The translations under genes were made by a program, and so were the position numbers. The notes below the pieces were generated by a model that searched no databases, was not told the DNA's origin, and saw only the letters and a program-made list of their open reading frames with translations. Of a stretch of 64,000 nt of DNA, positions 35,499-47,442 are shown piece after piece (the stretch's first letter is position 1; each line of letters opens with the position of its first letter). Source of the DNA: Brachypodium distachyon (taxonomy: Eukaryota; Streptophyta; Magnoliopsida; Poales; Poaceae); contig NC_016133.3 of NCBI RefSeq assembly GCF_000005505.3, positions 46,527,237 through 46,591,236 of the forward strand, read 5' to 3'.

Positions 35499-36469
35499 AT
35501 TTTATATAGTACCACTCAGTACAATCACAAATAATTGCTAGTTTGCATGATGACACATCCCAGTTGAGGAATATTTTACCGTCGATCTTATGATTGAACT
35601 CGGCGTTGAGGAAGATAGTAGAGAGAGGGGTTATCTAATCAAAAGATTTTAGATGTTATTGGTCAATGCAATATTGCAGAAGTGGTAAATTCGCATATTT
35701 CTAGGACAATCTGGAATTCTAGTTTCTGGTGTATAGGGCAGGGAAGCCAATTTTTCACTTCCTCTTCTGTGTTCTTGTATTTCTGCCTGGCATTTTGAGT
35801 TTTTGACACCACTTTTCATTCACACCGACCATGGATAGCTCTCCTGGAATGTCACCTCCCTTTCTCGGCATCATCAGTCTTCTATATTTCCGTTCAAGGT
35901 TGCCCAATGAAAAAATCGTACCTTACAACAAAAACAAATCCAGCCTGAGCCCGTAAATTTTTGTAGAGACTGATGTGTGGAGTTGAGATACGGTCGTCGA
36001 ATATTTGTAAATAAAGTTGTTCTTCTCCACAAACACTATCCTGTAAACTTATTCGGCTAAATTAATTAATACACCTGATCCCACTGGCGGTCGTGCGGTC
36101 ATCATAGGTGCAGATGCGACTACTCTACGTTTGCCAAATCATACATCTAAAATGATTGAATGATAGGGAAAAGGAAGCCAGGAATAGGATGCTGCCCCTT
36201 GTTTTCGGCTCCATACTGCCCGAGCTATGGATACGAGTAAGCAACAACACGCGATGCACATAAATAGATATGGTATGCATGTCATGTGACTGAAAAGTGA
36301 CATAAAGAGAAGCAAAAGTAACTGACGAGATTACAAAAAAGAAGCATTAGATAGCAGTGATAGAGTCTTTGCTAGCAAACAGAATCAAACAAACTACAGG
36401 AAACTTCCGATGAAGGAGAAGAAGAACCGCGTTTATAACAGAGTTCTAGCAGGCAGAGGAGAGATTACT
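35499..36469. other. intergenic, nothing recognised
   Basis: AT-rich sequence with no open frame of note, no repeat ends and no RNA gene that I can see. Confidence 0.5.
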
Positions 36470-36840
36470 TTTTTTTTTCAAAAATGGAAGTTATTATTGA
36501 TGTCAACGGCATATCGATCGATACTCAAAGAGTATCACACCCCCGGCAACGCACTCAGCCAAAAAAATAGGAGATAAAAATTAATTATTACATAGAAAGA
36601 AAATGAACAACTCTAAATAGACTCAATCCGCAAACTAGACCGCCACCCATCATGGGTAAAAAAGTCAGAGGAGAGATAGCCATGCACATTTCTTTCCCTC
36701 CATTCACCACTCGACCGACTCGTAGGTAACTCCGTGACCAACCATTAATTGCTCCAAATCTTCCACTTTGCCTACTCAACACTGCAACAGTATCTCCAAA
36801 CATCTTGTCACCTTCACAAAAACTAGCTAAAATGTGCAAC
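36470..36840 (-). mobile_element. LINE 3' end fragment
   Basis: On the minus strand the sequence ends in a GGGGGTGTGATACTCTTTG block, a 'catcaataataacttcc' stretch and an A-rich tail (poly-T at 36469-36479 on the plus strand). The same GGGGTGTGATACTCT block occurs in the LINE at 47830-48500, so both are LINE tails of a related family. The coding remainder is broken. Confidence 0.6.
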
Positions 36841-37057
36841 GATTACGTACTAGCTAGAATGGTGTAGCTAGCAGCTTTACTCGCATCATACACGCTGTCA
36901 CGAGCAAGGCAAAGCAGCTAATTTAATTGCCAGTTCTGTCTTTATTTGGACATTTTGGGCATGCCTAACAGAGAAAGGCTAGCTAGTTAAATGGTTTGTT
37001 CGTTTTTCCATGTCGCGTGATCAGGTAACTCAGTAGCTAGGACGTTGTTGGAGCTAG

Positions 37058-38221
37058 CTAGCGCCGGCGAGCAGCGGTCTCGCGCTGCGCGTTGAAGTAG
37101 ACGGCGGCGACGGGGAGGCCGAGGTCGTTCTCCTCGGCGAACTGGCGGGTGTTGAAGCGGTCCCTCGACGAAGGAGCGCTCACCGCATTCCGGCTCTTCT
37201 GCCGGAACAGCACGAGGATGAACCTGTGGATGCCGATGTTTGGCCTTGGGCTCTCATAGCTCACCATCTCCCTCCCTGCATGTATGTGCATTCCATTCTT
37301 CAGAAAGAGAGATAGATAGAGCTAGACGGAGGAAGGAGAAGACAAAGGAACTTCTGATTAATTTTTAGCAATTTATTTCCCTCTGCATCTGTGTTATCGA
37401 TCCCATGTACTCTCCCTTACAGAACTAGCAAAAGCTAAAGCAGGATGTACAAGAAAAATACTTACCAAAAGAAGCATCAGTAGTCCCAGGAATATCAGTA
37501 ACAATCCTGCAAAAGGGTGGTCCAATCAAAAAGTCGTCAGATTAGCAACATGTATTTTACACTAATACATCTGGGAATCAACATGAAGATCTATTGAGAC
37601 CTTGCATGCCCGAATCTTGTAGTAGGCACTAATCATGACTCAATCTAGCTATATACAGAGCGGAGTTATACATAAGCATGGACGCATAGCTAGTTAATTA
37701 ACTAGGTTTGATCAGCTTTGTTAGTTAGCCAGGTGGGACTACTATTAATTAAATCATTAACAAACTAACTAAGTAGATTGAAGAAATTGTAGTATTGGCC
37801 TGGTTACCAGTGAAGATGCTCCCTCAGGTACGGGTCACTGGGTCCTGGCACATCAGGGTCAGTCATCACCTGAAGAACCACAAGAATAGCACATGGGCAT
37901 GGTTATTTTCCCAGCTGGGGCGATATGGCACTACGTCCAAAAACATATATAGAGCATATATGTAGTATCGAGCTACGGAGTAATCATATATTGTGCGAGA
38001 AAAATAGACGAGATACAGACCAATGTGAAGAAGGATCTAAGGTCGCCTCCTTGGACCTCGACACGCGGCTTCACGGCGATGGCCGAGGGGAAGAATTCAT
38101 GGCCGTTGAACACCTGCTTGTTGGAGCTGTATGTTGCGGTCATCTTCACGGTGGGGTTGAAGTTGTCCAGCACCTCACCAATCACCTTCCCCACAACGAG
38201 AGGCTCCAACACCCTTGACAT
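37058..38221 (-). CDS. RCN2: TFL1/CENTRORADIALIS-like PEBP protein (RCN type), 4 exons
   Basis: Exons on the minus strand: 38221-38021, 37869-37808, 37506-37466, 37275-37058; 201, 62, 41 and 218 bp, the standard four-exon layout of FT/TFL1 genes. The product has 173 residues, the usual length. It begins [11 protein letters not shown] and ends QRETAARRR. The ligand pocket blocks [18 protein letters not shown] and GIHRF are complete. H85 (where FT has Tyr) and D140 (where FT has Gln) place it with TFL1/CEN repressors, not florigens. These bind FD-type bZIP factors through 14-3-3 proteins and delay flowering and meristem termination. The RCN2 symbol rests on the N- and C-terminal wording and on gene neighbours; another grass RCN/CEN paralogue is possible. 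A TATA box is at 38331. The sequence is intact. Confidence 0.95.
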
Positions 38222-38330
38222 GTCGAGAGGCCTTGAAATCCCAAACGAACTGAGGTGATCAGTGTGCGAGGCCTCGTAATGGAAGCTTAGGCAATTGTGT
38301 GTGTGCTGCTGAGGTATCAAGACGCAGGCC

Positions 38331-38340
38331 TCTATTTATA
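38331..38340 (-). promoter_or_regulatory. TATA box of the CEN/RCN-like gene
   Basis: TATAAATAGA on the minus strand lies about 110 bp before the ATG, followed by the 5' leader. A good match to the plant TATA consensus at a normal distance. Confidence 0.75.
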
Positions 38341-38341
38341 G

Positions 38342-41150
38342 ATGTGGAAGGAGAGGAGAGCTGGCCTATCCATCCGACTAGTTATTCTTCATACGGAAGC
38401 CAGGTTTGGGCATCTCTATCACGTACGCGGGGTAGCAATCACATTGACATGTCAGATTGTTAATTCGGTGGTCATTTTCCACCAGGTGTGGACTGTGGAC
38501 TATAAAATTGAGGCACTTGCGGCACAAAAGTTCCTAATTTATCTGATTCCATATGTATCTTAGAGATATTTATTCTCTGCAGAAGATTTAGGGGCATGGA
38601 AGCTAAAATAATACGTGCCTAGAATCCACATTTGTCAAAAACAGAAAAGGGCGTTGTTTGTCTATTCGTTGCAAACTTGCAATATCTTTTTCAAGGGAGC
38701 GCCATATGAAAGTCTATGCATTTTGTACCATTTCATGGCATAGTTCATTGATAGATCCAACGTGAAATAGGTTGGAGACTTGGCTATCTCTGTACATTGC
38801 ACCCAGGCCTGATTCAACTGAAAACAGTAACTTGATCAGATATGCCAAGGCACCGTCTCATCAAAAGTACAATAATTTTGGCACACATTTGATGATGTTT
38901 GTGACGTGTAGCTCCTAATTTCATCATTTGGGAGCCATTTTGCCTTGTCAATCATGTAAAACAATGCTTATACATGTGGTTGAAATAGGAATTGTTTGCA
39001 CATGTTAGGAAGCTGAGGGAGCTGAATGCAAAACTTTCTATTCAGGCCTCTTCCCTTGCTCGAAAATGGACAGAGAGTTCACTGTCTTTTCATGAGAGTT
39101 CTAGGGTTATGGTGAGAGGAGAGTCATTTGATCTACCAAATCCACCTTGTACCTTTCATCTACATGAAGCTCCGTGCTCGCCGCCGCCCGTGGTTTTTCC
39201 TCGCAAGGGGTTTCCACGTAAATCCTTGTGTCTCCCCTTGATTTGGTGTTTTTCTTGCTATATTTGTTGGTGATCATCATCTCTACTTGCTATTAGCATC
39301 TATTGCTCAAGTTTGGTGCTATTTGGTTGAGTTGACACTTGAGGCAAGGTATACTTGTGTTTTTTGATATATGGATGATTCTATTGGAGTATTGATGTTC
39401 TAGTAAGCTATCCTTGCTGCTGTTAATCTTGTGTGCAGGTTTAAGAACTCGGTGTTTCCAGATTTCATATACCGGTTCAGATTTGTTCTATGCACACAAG
39501 ATGTTTGTTGAAATGTTTGTTAGAACCACCTTGTTGTTTTGAAGTCTTCCGCTGCCCCATTGTGCTCACAATGTCCATTTTATTAGCTAGCATAGTGGAG
39601 AGAATCTTCATCTTAACGTGCATCTCATTTTAGTTTAAGAAAATCTTTGGGACTTAAATGTGTGGTAGCGAATATACAAACCATGTCAAAGATGGCAGCT
39701 TAATTATGCTAATTTTGTGCCTGTTTCTTTTGTCTCTCCTTTTCTAAAGAAGCACATACAACGTTAATGTTAATTCTCTGTGTCGTCTGTCCTTGCTCGT
39801 TTTTCGAAAAAATACATCACTAAATTTGTTAAAAACATGTTCTATTTGTGCTCTTTGCAGCTGGAGTGAGCTTGGACATTATCAAAGCTGCACAGCTCAA
39901 CTCCACCTACAAGTATCTTTTTCTCTTGAGGTAAAAAAGCAAGGCATGCTGGATTGCCACGCTCTGCTGGGCTATCAATTGCAAAGAAGATACCCTAAAC
40001 AGCATTGCACTAGCATGGACTTGCCAATCTTGTCGATTATTCCTGTCAGGCAAGTGCAAGAGGAGGGCATAAACTAAGCTCTCGAGTGGGCTAGGCCTCC
40101 CTCCACTACTCCACAAAGTGTCCCTGCGCCAAAGTTCTCTGCTTATAGCACTTCCTTTCCAGAGAAAAGGAGATCCCCAATTATGAGCTCCTCATTAGGC
40201 AAAGGTTAGTGCTCTTGTTTCCCTAAATGGTGGAGCCATCTCCATGTATGCGCATGTTCTTTCCCGTCCTAATCTCCCTCTCAAGTACTCACTCATGTGC
40301 TTCCTTTGCTATGTACTTGCAAATTAAAGCAACACATATATGCTATCTTACTTTCCTGACTATCCCTGACATTCTGAAGCTTTTAAGTGTTTCCCTTTCT
40401 ACCGGTACGTAGCAACTGTTCTGAAGGGCAGCGCCCTACTGCAAAGCCATATCAAGAAGAAGTAGATTATGATACCCTGTTAGCGTTCCATGGATGTTTT
40501 GGCTGCATGTATTATTTGTTCAGTTAATGTTTGAAACAAAATATATCTTGTCTCCTCTTTGGTCTAAAGGTTATTTTTCGCCCTGAAACGGACGGGAGGC
40601 GCTTTGCAGTAATAAGAAATCCAAAAGAGGCCCAGTAATAAAGTTTGGGCTCCCACATCTCAATTGGGCTTCTACGATCACCTGGTTTCGCGCATGCTGG
40701 GTCAGGAGTATCGCTCGCAGGAAGCTGTCAGAAATCGACCGCAATTTTAGGTTGTGTTTGTTTGGCGGACAGCTGCACATTCAGAATCAGCCGTGGCTGT
40801 CTGCTGCAGACGAAATATTGAAGTTGTCTGATACCTGTTTGTTTGTACGGTTGGTTCGGCTGCAGCTGCAACTTTAATGTTCTGAAATGACATGAATGAC
40901 CTTATAGCGTTGATTAAACATTATCGCTCATTACTAATTATTGAAATACTTGCTTCTCTAATAACCTATTCCAGATTTGATTTTTCTTTTTCCTTTTTAA
41001 CAATAAGGCTGCTGATTTATATCGATCTTTTTCTCAAGTGGATTCATATAGCCCCACAAGTTATCGTGTGGTCTTGTGCGGTGCATCTAGTAGTCATTGA
41101 TACATGTGTTACTGATACCGATGTGGTGGTTATATTCAGCAACATTTACT
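38342..41150. other. CEN/RCN promoter and intergenic sequence, no gene
   Basis: This holds the upstream region of the CEN/RCN-like gene and then anonymous sequence. Short open frames such as 39793-40077 and 38992-39273 show no domain. At 40745 'ttgtgtttgtttggcggacagctg' resembles the start of some DNA transposons, with a weak counterpart at 41880 ('agcccaaacaaatgg'). Confidence 0.4.
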
Positions 41151-42195
41151 GAACGAAAGCAGAGGGAGAAGTCAGCTCCTTTCCGGGCTCCGCATACGCG
41201 CTCCAGCTCCTCCACCTAGGGAACTGAGAGGAGGGGAAGCAGGGGGCACGGGAGCAGGTAGCCGGGGAGCAGGGGCGGCCGCGCGCTGGTAGCCGCGGGG
41301 CGGCGGTGGTGTGCAGAGGAGGGGAGGCAGGGGGCCACGGCCCACGGGAGCAGGAAGGAAGTCAGGGAGATCGGGCAACGTTGCAAGTTGGGGCAGGGGA
41401 TTTTACGGCGGTCGAGGAGGTCGTTGCAGGGGGGCGGTGCGACCTCCGGAGGATGGCGGCGGCGCTGTGGGGTACCGACTGGAGGAGGTGCGCGGTTCCG
41501 TTCCCCGCCCGCCCGAGGAGGACGACAGTGACGGTGATCCTCTCCATCGGGCAGCTAGAAGGTTGAAGTTGCGGCGGCTCCTCTCCACCGGGCAGCATCG
41601 GGCGGCGGCGGCGTGGGGAGCGGGGGAGCCTTGGCGAGTACTGAGGAGCAGCCGAGCGGTGGAAGGAGAAGAGGCCAGTGCGTCTGCTCGGGGAGAAAAA
41701 GAAGATCTAACCGGTATGGGGCATTTGTTGTTGTTGTATGTGGTTTGGTGGGAGGGCAAAACGGTAAAAGATTCGTTTTTGAGCTGCAGCTGCTGCGAGA
41801 ATCATCGATTTGGCAGCTTCCAGGTCGCAGTGTATTTCTCACAAGCGCTTCCGTGTTTCTACAGCGCAGAAGCTAGGAGCCCAAACAAATGGATACTTGA
41901 TTCTGCGCGGAGCTCCGTCAAGTAGCGGTTCTCGAAACTTCCGCTGCTCGTTTTGGGATCTAAACTGTAAGTAGTTCTTGTGAAACTTCTGCAGCTCGCA
42001 GCCGTTTCTTCACAAAATGTCTATTTCTTTACCAGGATCATCGGCCCATGCTGCCGCGGTGTGATTTTGCAGTAATTTTGACAACTCCGTGGGCTATCTG
42101 GTGGGGCTCGACGCTTATTCATGAAGGAACTTATCAAAGTCTGCTGTCTAATTTTCCATTTAGTCAGCTCTTCCTGAAAGATTTATCCTAGACTT
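41151..42195. other. GC-rich segment with overlapping open frames, no recognised product
   Basis: Between 41170 and 41930 GC content rises sharply and open frames exist on both strands (the longest 41311-41925 on plus, 204 codons). Their Arg/Gly-rich and Pro-rich translations fit GC bias and not a protein family. The segment may be a captured gene fragment inside a transposon with 'tttgtttgg'/'ccaaacaaa' ends (40745 and 41880), but this is weak. Confidence 0.35.
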
Positions 42196-42405
42196 ATGCT
42201 GGCTCGGTTTCTGAACCAAGTGGTTTGGCTGTGTTGGGCCGGAGCCGGTCTCCAGCTTCCTCTCGATGGCTGCCGCCGAGCCATGGGGATGTACAAGATC
42301 AATGTGGACTCCGCGGTTGCTAGGTCTGGTGATGGCGGTGCATTTGCTGCCGTTTGCAGGAATTATGCAGCAAGAGATTTATGCTATTATAGTGCTGTCT
42401 CCATC
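42196..42405 (+). pseudogene. RNase H-like (RVT_3) N-terminal fragment
   Basis: The plus-strand frame reads MYKINVDSAVARSGDGGAFA, then AVCRNYA, which is the first strand pair of the plant RNase H-like domain found at the end of LINE polyproteins and in stand-alone copies (canonical K-x-N-x-D-G-A). The frame runs into a poly-T tract at 42408 where another LINE piece of opposite orientation begins. Confidence 0.65.
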
Positions 42406-42825
42406 TTTTTTTTTTTTGAGGGAATGCCATCGTAGCCACTTTATTGATTATGAATAATAGTTACATCCTCCACGAAGGAAGCAGCAATAAAATCTGAAGG
42501 ATTATTAATCCAAACAAGCGGATCGCTTTGCTCTCTATGCGAAGCAAGAAGATGAGCAACATCGTTACTATCCCTAGGATAGCGCTCTATAATAACATGA
42601 GTAAAGGACCTGGCAAAATTGTAGCAATCTAAATAAACCGTTGATGCTGGACTCGTAGAGACACCTCCATCTTGCAACGTCCTTACCACCTCCAAGCAAT
42701 CAGAGTAGATCTCAATCCGTGAGCAGCCCATTTGGTCAGCAAGGAGAAGACCATTCCGAAGGGCAACAATAGCTTCTGCCGTAGCGAACGCATCTTGAAG
42801 TGCTATCTCTGTCTCTGTCACTTAT
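42406..42825 (-). mobile_element. LINE 3' end with RNase H-like domain
   Basis: On the minus strand an open frame of about 126 codons reads EIALQDAFATAEAIVALRNG, SRIEIYSDCLEVVRTL and YPRDSNDVAHLLASH. These are the second half of the RVT_3 RNase H domain (E, D and D-x-H pattern). It ends 20 bp before an A-tail (poly-T at 42408-42418 on the plus strand), as expected for a 5'-truncated LINE. Opposite in direction to the fragment at 42196. Confidence 0.8.
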
Positions 42826-43671
42826 AAAGACATCAACATGTTCATTCTAACGTCCATCTCACTAAACGAACACAGAATACTAATAGCCTCACAATTAAGA
42901 TTCACTAAACATAGATTACTTGGTAACCCAGTGCGTTTAGGGTTAATCTGTTGAGGCTGAAATTTCGCGCCGCATGAGAATTTCCGTCCCGAAATGTTTT
43001 TTCTTTTCTTCCTCCTCACCCCGCCAACCTCCGCCGCCACCTCCTCCTCCTTCCCTTCCCCTGCTGGCGCCGCCGCCTCCTGCCCCCCGTGGACATGAAC
43101 GAGCCGCCCGTGTGCGCTCGCTCGCCGCAGCCCGCCCCTGCAGGAGAATCTCCTTATTAGCCCACGCGCCCCGCTGACCTTGATCCCCGACGCCGCCAAA
43201 TCTCCCACACGCGACCCGCCCCCGCGCGCGCTCGTCGCAGCCCGCTCGCCCGCGCACCCCTTCCCCAGTCTCTGTCCTCCCTCTCGCCACCGCCCCTGCA
43301 CTCCCCGCCTCCTCCTGCACTCCAGCGCCACCACCGCTGCAGCCACCGCCCAGTCTCACGCGATCCACCGTCGCGCCCTCGCCAGCCCCCGTCGTCCCCC
43401 TCGAGGTTACCAATTTCGTCCCCCATCAACCATCAATTTCGTGATTCAACTGAATGCCAGATCAATTTCCAGATGAATTAGGTGTCTCAAGGTGCATGCA
43501 GTAAGCAAACTGATGACAGTAAGCAAACGTGTTTATGATTTTGATCATGATATCAGTTTTGGGTAAAGCCAAGTACATACAAAATTGATGACAGTTTGCT
43601 GTGGTCTTCAGTACTATAGCCGTTGTCGACAGTCGATTTGCAATTGACCAACTTATTCCTAAAACAAAATG
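42826..43671. other. GC-rich anonymous stretch
   Basis: From 42960 to 43430 the sequence is dominated by CCGCC/CCTCC runs with open frames on both strands that have no domain. It resembles a grass 5' leader or promoter without its gene. The remainder is AT-rich. Confidence 0.35.
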
Positions 43672-44655
43672 GAGTAAAATACACACACGGTCCTAATATT
43701 ATTGACGATGTGTCAAGTTAGTTCTTAAATTACTAAACTGTATATTTAGGTCCCAATATTTTGTAAAGTGGGTCACGACAGGTTCTAAGCTCGCCCAGGA
43801 GTGTTTGACCGGCCTACGTGGCGTGTTGACCTAATACACGTAGGCAAAGGGGTCCACTAGACATAACTGACGTGAGAAAAAAATGCACCGGCGGTCCTAA
43901 TATTATTGACGAGGTGAAAAATAAGTCCTAAAATTACTAAATTGCATATGTAGGTCCTAATTTTTTGTTAAGTGGGTCACGACGGGTCCTAAGCTCGTTC
44001 ACCGCGACGCCTTCGACCACCCCCGCGAGTAGGCCGCGACCCCCATGTTCTCTAAGCTACATCGCTTTGACCGTCTTGCTCTTCTGAAGCTAGAGCTGCA
44101 AGGCGCTCCTGCTCCGTGCCCTATATCCCCAGGACATGTGGTGCTTCTCCATGGTGCTTCCGTGGTCAGAATCGTTCTGGCTTGCCGCTCATCGCTAGCG
44201 GGAGCACTGCTCCGGTGCTCCTCGACCTTGTCTGGCACCTTTCACCTACTTCATGGTAAGCCGCTGGTTCTTAATTTTGCCCCTTAGCCGACATGTATCC
44301 GGTCACCTAGGACGGTCAAACGCTTCCGAACGAGCTTAGGACCTGTCGTGACCCATTTAACAAAAAATTAGGACCTAAATATGCAGTTTAGTAATTGTAG
44401 GACTAACTTTACACATCGTCAATAATATTAGGACCGCGGGTGCATTTTTCCTTGCGTCAGTTATGTCTAGCGGGCCCCTTAGCCTACGTGTATTAGGTCA
44501 ACGCGCCACGTAGGCCAATCAAACACTCATGTCCGAGCTTAGGACCTGTCGTGACCCACTGTATAACAAATTGGGACCTAACTATGCAGTTTACTAATTT
44601 TAGGACTAACTTGGCACCTCGTCGATAATATTAGGACCGCGGGTGTATTTTACTC
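43672..44655. mobile_element. 984-bp nested foldback Mutator-like element with a GC-rich core
   Basis: AACAAAATG flanks it at 43663-43671 and 44656-44664. Termini are GAGTAAAATACAC and its inverted counterpart, the same family as 29758-30245. From each end an outer arm of about 205 bp is followed by an inner arm (from 43884 and back from 44450) that repeats the outer arm in direct orientation ('ggtcctaatattattgacga', 'gtgggtcacgac', 'cctaagctcg'), so the order is L-L'-core-R'-R. The core (about 44000-44310) is GC-rich, unlike the arms, and has an open frame at 44045-44287 with no known domain; it may be captured host DNA. Confidence 0.85.
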
Positions 44656-44947
44656 AACAAAATGATGTTTAGTGTGCTCCGGTTAAATGTTTGTTCTTCT
44701 CTCTTTGCCTGAGACGGCTTGTCCAGAATCTTAATTAAACTATGGATTGAAGGTATACTTTGACCTTTCTCTTCTTTTTGTTCCTGGGCTCATGCGTTGG
44801 AAATTGAGCCTCTAGCAAACAGGACGTGATGACTCATGAAAATATTGAGATCTTCAATGTTTAATGTTGGCTGCACTGCTTCATAAATAATACAACTTAT
44901 CTATTTTGTGTTCATGGTTGGTGATCTTAATCAGACAACTATAAAAC

Positions 44948-45419
44948 ATGCGATTAGTGGCTTGCTCTAATCGGATGTTTTATACTAGAAGATCTGCCTT
45001 CCACTCAAGCGCCATCATGAAGATGTTCCAGAGCTCTTTATTCTGCTTCCAGACTCAGGATGATTCCTATACTAGAAGATCTGCCTTCGACTCAATGTTG
45101 GCTGGCTGCATACCTGTTTTCTTCCATCCTGATTCAGCATATGTCCAGTATACATGGCATCTCCCAAAGAACTATACGAGGTACTGTCTTTATCCCGGAA
45201 GATGGCATTCGTAAGGGAAATGTCAGTATCGACGAGATACTAAAAAGTATCCATCCAGATGTTGTCAAGAAGATGAGGGAAGAGGTTATCAATCTCATAC
45301 CAAGGGTGATATATGGTGATCCAAGGTCGAAATTGGAAACACTGAAGGATGTATTTGATGTTTCGGTAGGGGCAATCATTAACAAAGTGACACAGTTGAG
45401 ATTTTGTAGAAGAGAATAG
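44948..45419 (+). pseudogene. MUR3/KATAMARI-type xyloglucan galactosyltransferase, C-terminal fragment
   Basis: The plus strand encodes [14 protein letters not shown], then [40 protein letters not shown] in one frame, then after a one-base shift near 45175 [36 protein letters not shown] and [15 protein letters not shown] to the stop at 45419. These are the last blocks of the exostosin (GT47) domain of MUR3-like Golgi enzymes that add galactose to xyloglucan. The N-terminal two thirds are absent. A 28-bp stretch of the gene is duplicated 87 bp upstream (44981 and 45068), placing YTRRSAF twice. The frame break and truncation make this a pseudogene. Confidence 0.88.
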
Positions 45420-47442
45420 CTGGAAGTTTGATCTGTTAGAAGGACAGAGGACTATTGGACTAGAATAATGGAACGGAGGGAGTACCTTTCATAGTATACT
45501 ATAATTTTGATTTGTTTTCTCCCCTCAACAATGCTCTGCAAGTCCTTGCAGGATTTTAGGGGTATAAAATTTTTGGTTGTTGCACCTTTTGTTTGTTTTG
45601 CTCTAGCTGTATGACTTAGAAATTATGTATACTGCTCCGTATCTTTTCATGTGCGCAATGAGCAAATAATCAAAGAGTGACTTTTAGGGATATTGCTTTT
45701 TTTTGGTTGCTATGTTAAATGGACAAATCTCAGTTGCATGACATTTGTTTCTGTTTGTTTAGTTGTCTGGGACTTGGTTGGTCTGATAGAGAAGACTGGT
45801 TACCTTGCTTGTCAGGAATGAACTACTCCTAAGATAGATGCTTTCTGTAAAGTAATTATATATTGGTTGATGCTTTTTTTAGACGGACTGACAAGATTGA
45901 GCCTTGTTCCATCATTTGTCTGTGAGTTCCCGATCATGGTGATGTAAACTTGTCTGCTTGAATCATGTGAGAAGTTAATGTGGCCCATGTGTGACTATTG
46001 TTCATAAGAGCTCTGGTTCAGTTTCCTGTTTCTTCATATATTTTGATTTCACCAGGTTGTGGAATCCCATCAGAGCTGCCCCATTACTGTAGGGGTAGTG
46101 AACTGATTTCACATGACAATAGTACTCTGTATCTCATACTTTGTTCATGCCAGCATCTTCCTGAAACAAGATGAACATATCACGGGCTCTCTGAAAAGGA
46201 TGAATGCAAGACTACCTGGTTCTAAATCCCAGGCCTGTAAACCTTTTCAATACAACTGAGACACAATGTTTTTTGTGTTTTCTTAAAGAAAATGAAAATA
46301 GCTCTGGTCTCTGGCATATGCTCTCCGAAGTCCCAACTTTACTGAAAGTGGTACATCTGAAATTCAGTATTTTCTAACTGATCATCCAAGCTAACCGCGA
46401 GTTCTGGTGGGCATCCTTGCCACTGTTCTCCACCTCAGTACTACACTTTTGGTGTCTAGAGTTGTTGTAAAATGTCTCTGGCTAACATTGGCATATTTCT
46501 TTGCAGGAATATGGATGGATTAGGCAAGGGATGATGGTGGTGTTTTTTCTGGTACTGACATAAATGGTTAGGAGATTTAGACTTCTAATATCTTCAAATT
46601 TCATTGTACTAGGATGTGTTATTGGTAACTGTGGCCTGTGAATTTGGAATGCTTGCCGTTGTTTCCCATCCTGACTAAAGCAGGGCAGACTACTTACTTC
46701 TAAAATGTGATCCCACTGGAGTACAATCGTAATTTGAATGGAGCCTAATATCGACTGAGTATTTTTAACATGCTCATTTGTACCAAATTATCACATGAAT
46801 TTTTTATGTCAATGTTTTATGACGCATGTGTAGGATGACTTCATGCTCAAACAACGATTTTTGGTACATATTTTAAAGTATGAATTCAATGAAGCCGTAG
46901 ATGATATATCTCCCATGGTGCGAGACGTTCTTGACCGCATAACACATTTTCTTTTCATTGATTTAAATGGTTCAACAAGAAAACAATAATAATAAATAAC
47001 TCATAGAAAAAATAAATTCAAAAGACACGTATTGTGGAGACGTGCGTTGCACGTGCAAGCTCACTAGTCACTAGAGAATTGAAGAAAGAAAGGGACTGTT
47101 TGATGAGGTTTCCCTTAAGCATGAGAGAGATGTTTTAACAAGATGCTCATAACTTAGCTAGAGCGGCTTCACCACTTCCTTTTGGTCGTCATGTTTGATT
47201 GTTAGAACTTCCGACTATAACTTGTATTCCTGGCCAAGCTTCAGTTGAATAAAGTTGTTTCACCCCCTAAAAAAACGAGTCACGCACCCTCTAAGAAAAA
47301 AAGATACGTGATATAAAAAACAATACTCACTGTTTTTAAATGTAAAAATTTCTTAAAGTTTGACCGACATAGAAAAACCCATCAACTTCTATGATTCCAT
47401 ATTAGTTTTATTAAATGTATTATGATATATATTTTCATAATA
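45420..47442. other. intergenic, no gene recognised
   Basis: AT-rich sequence with no open frame above 60 codons and no domain. 'gtgcgttgcacgtgcaagctcactagt' at 47041-47068 resembles the terminus of a grass DNA element of the kind at 34068, but its other end was not found. Confidence 0.45.

Noticed and set aside
40745..41895. DNA transposon with TTTGTTTGG/CCAAACAAA ends
   Set aside because: The terminal similarity is too short and no target-site duplication was found.
41172..41925. GC-rich region as a protein-coding gene
   Set aside because: Arg/Gly- and Pro-rich translations in several frames, no conserved motif, no splice context.
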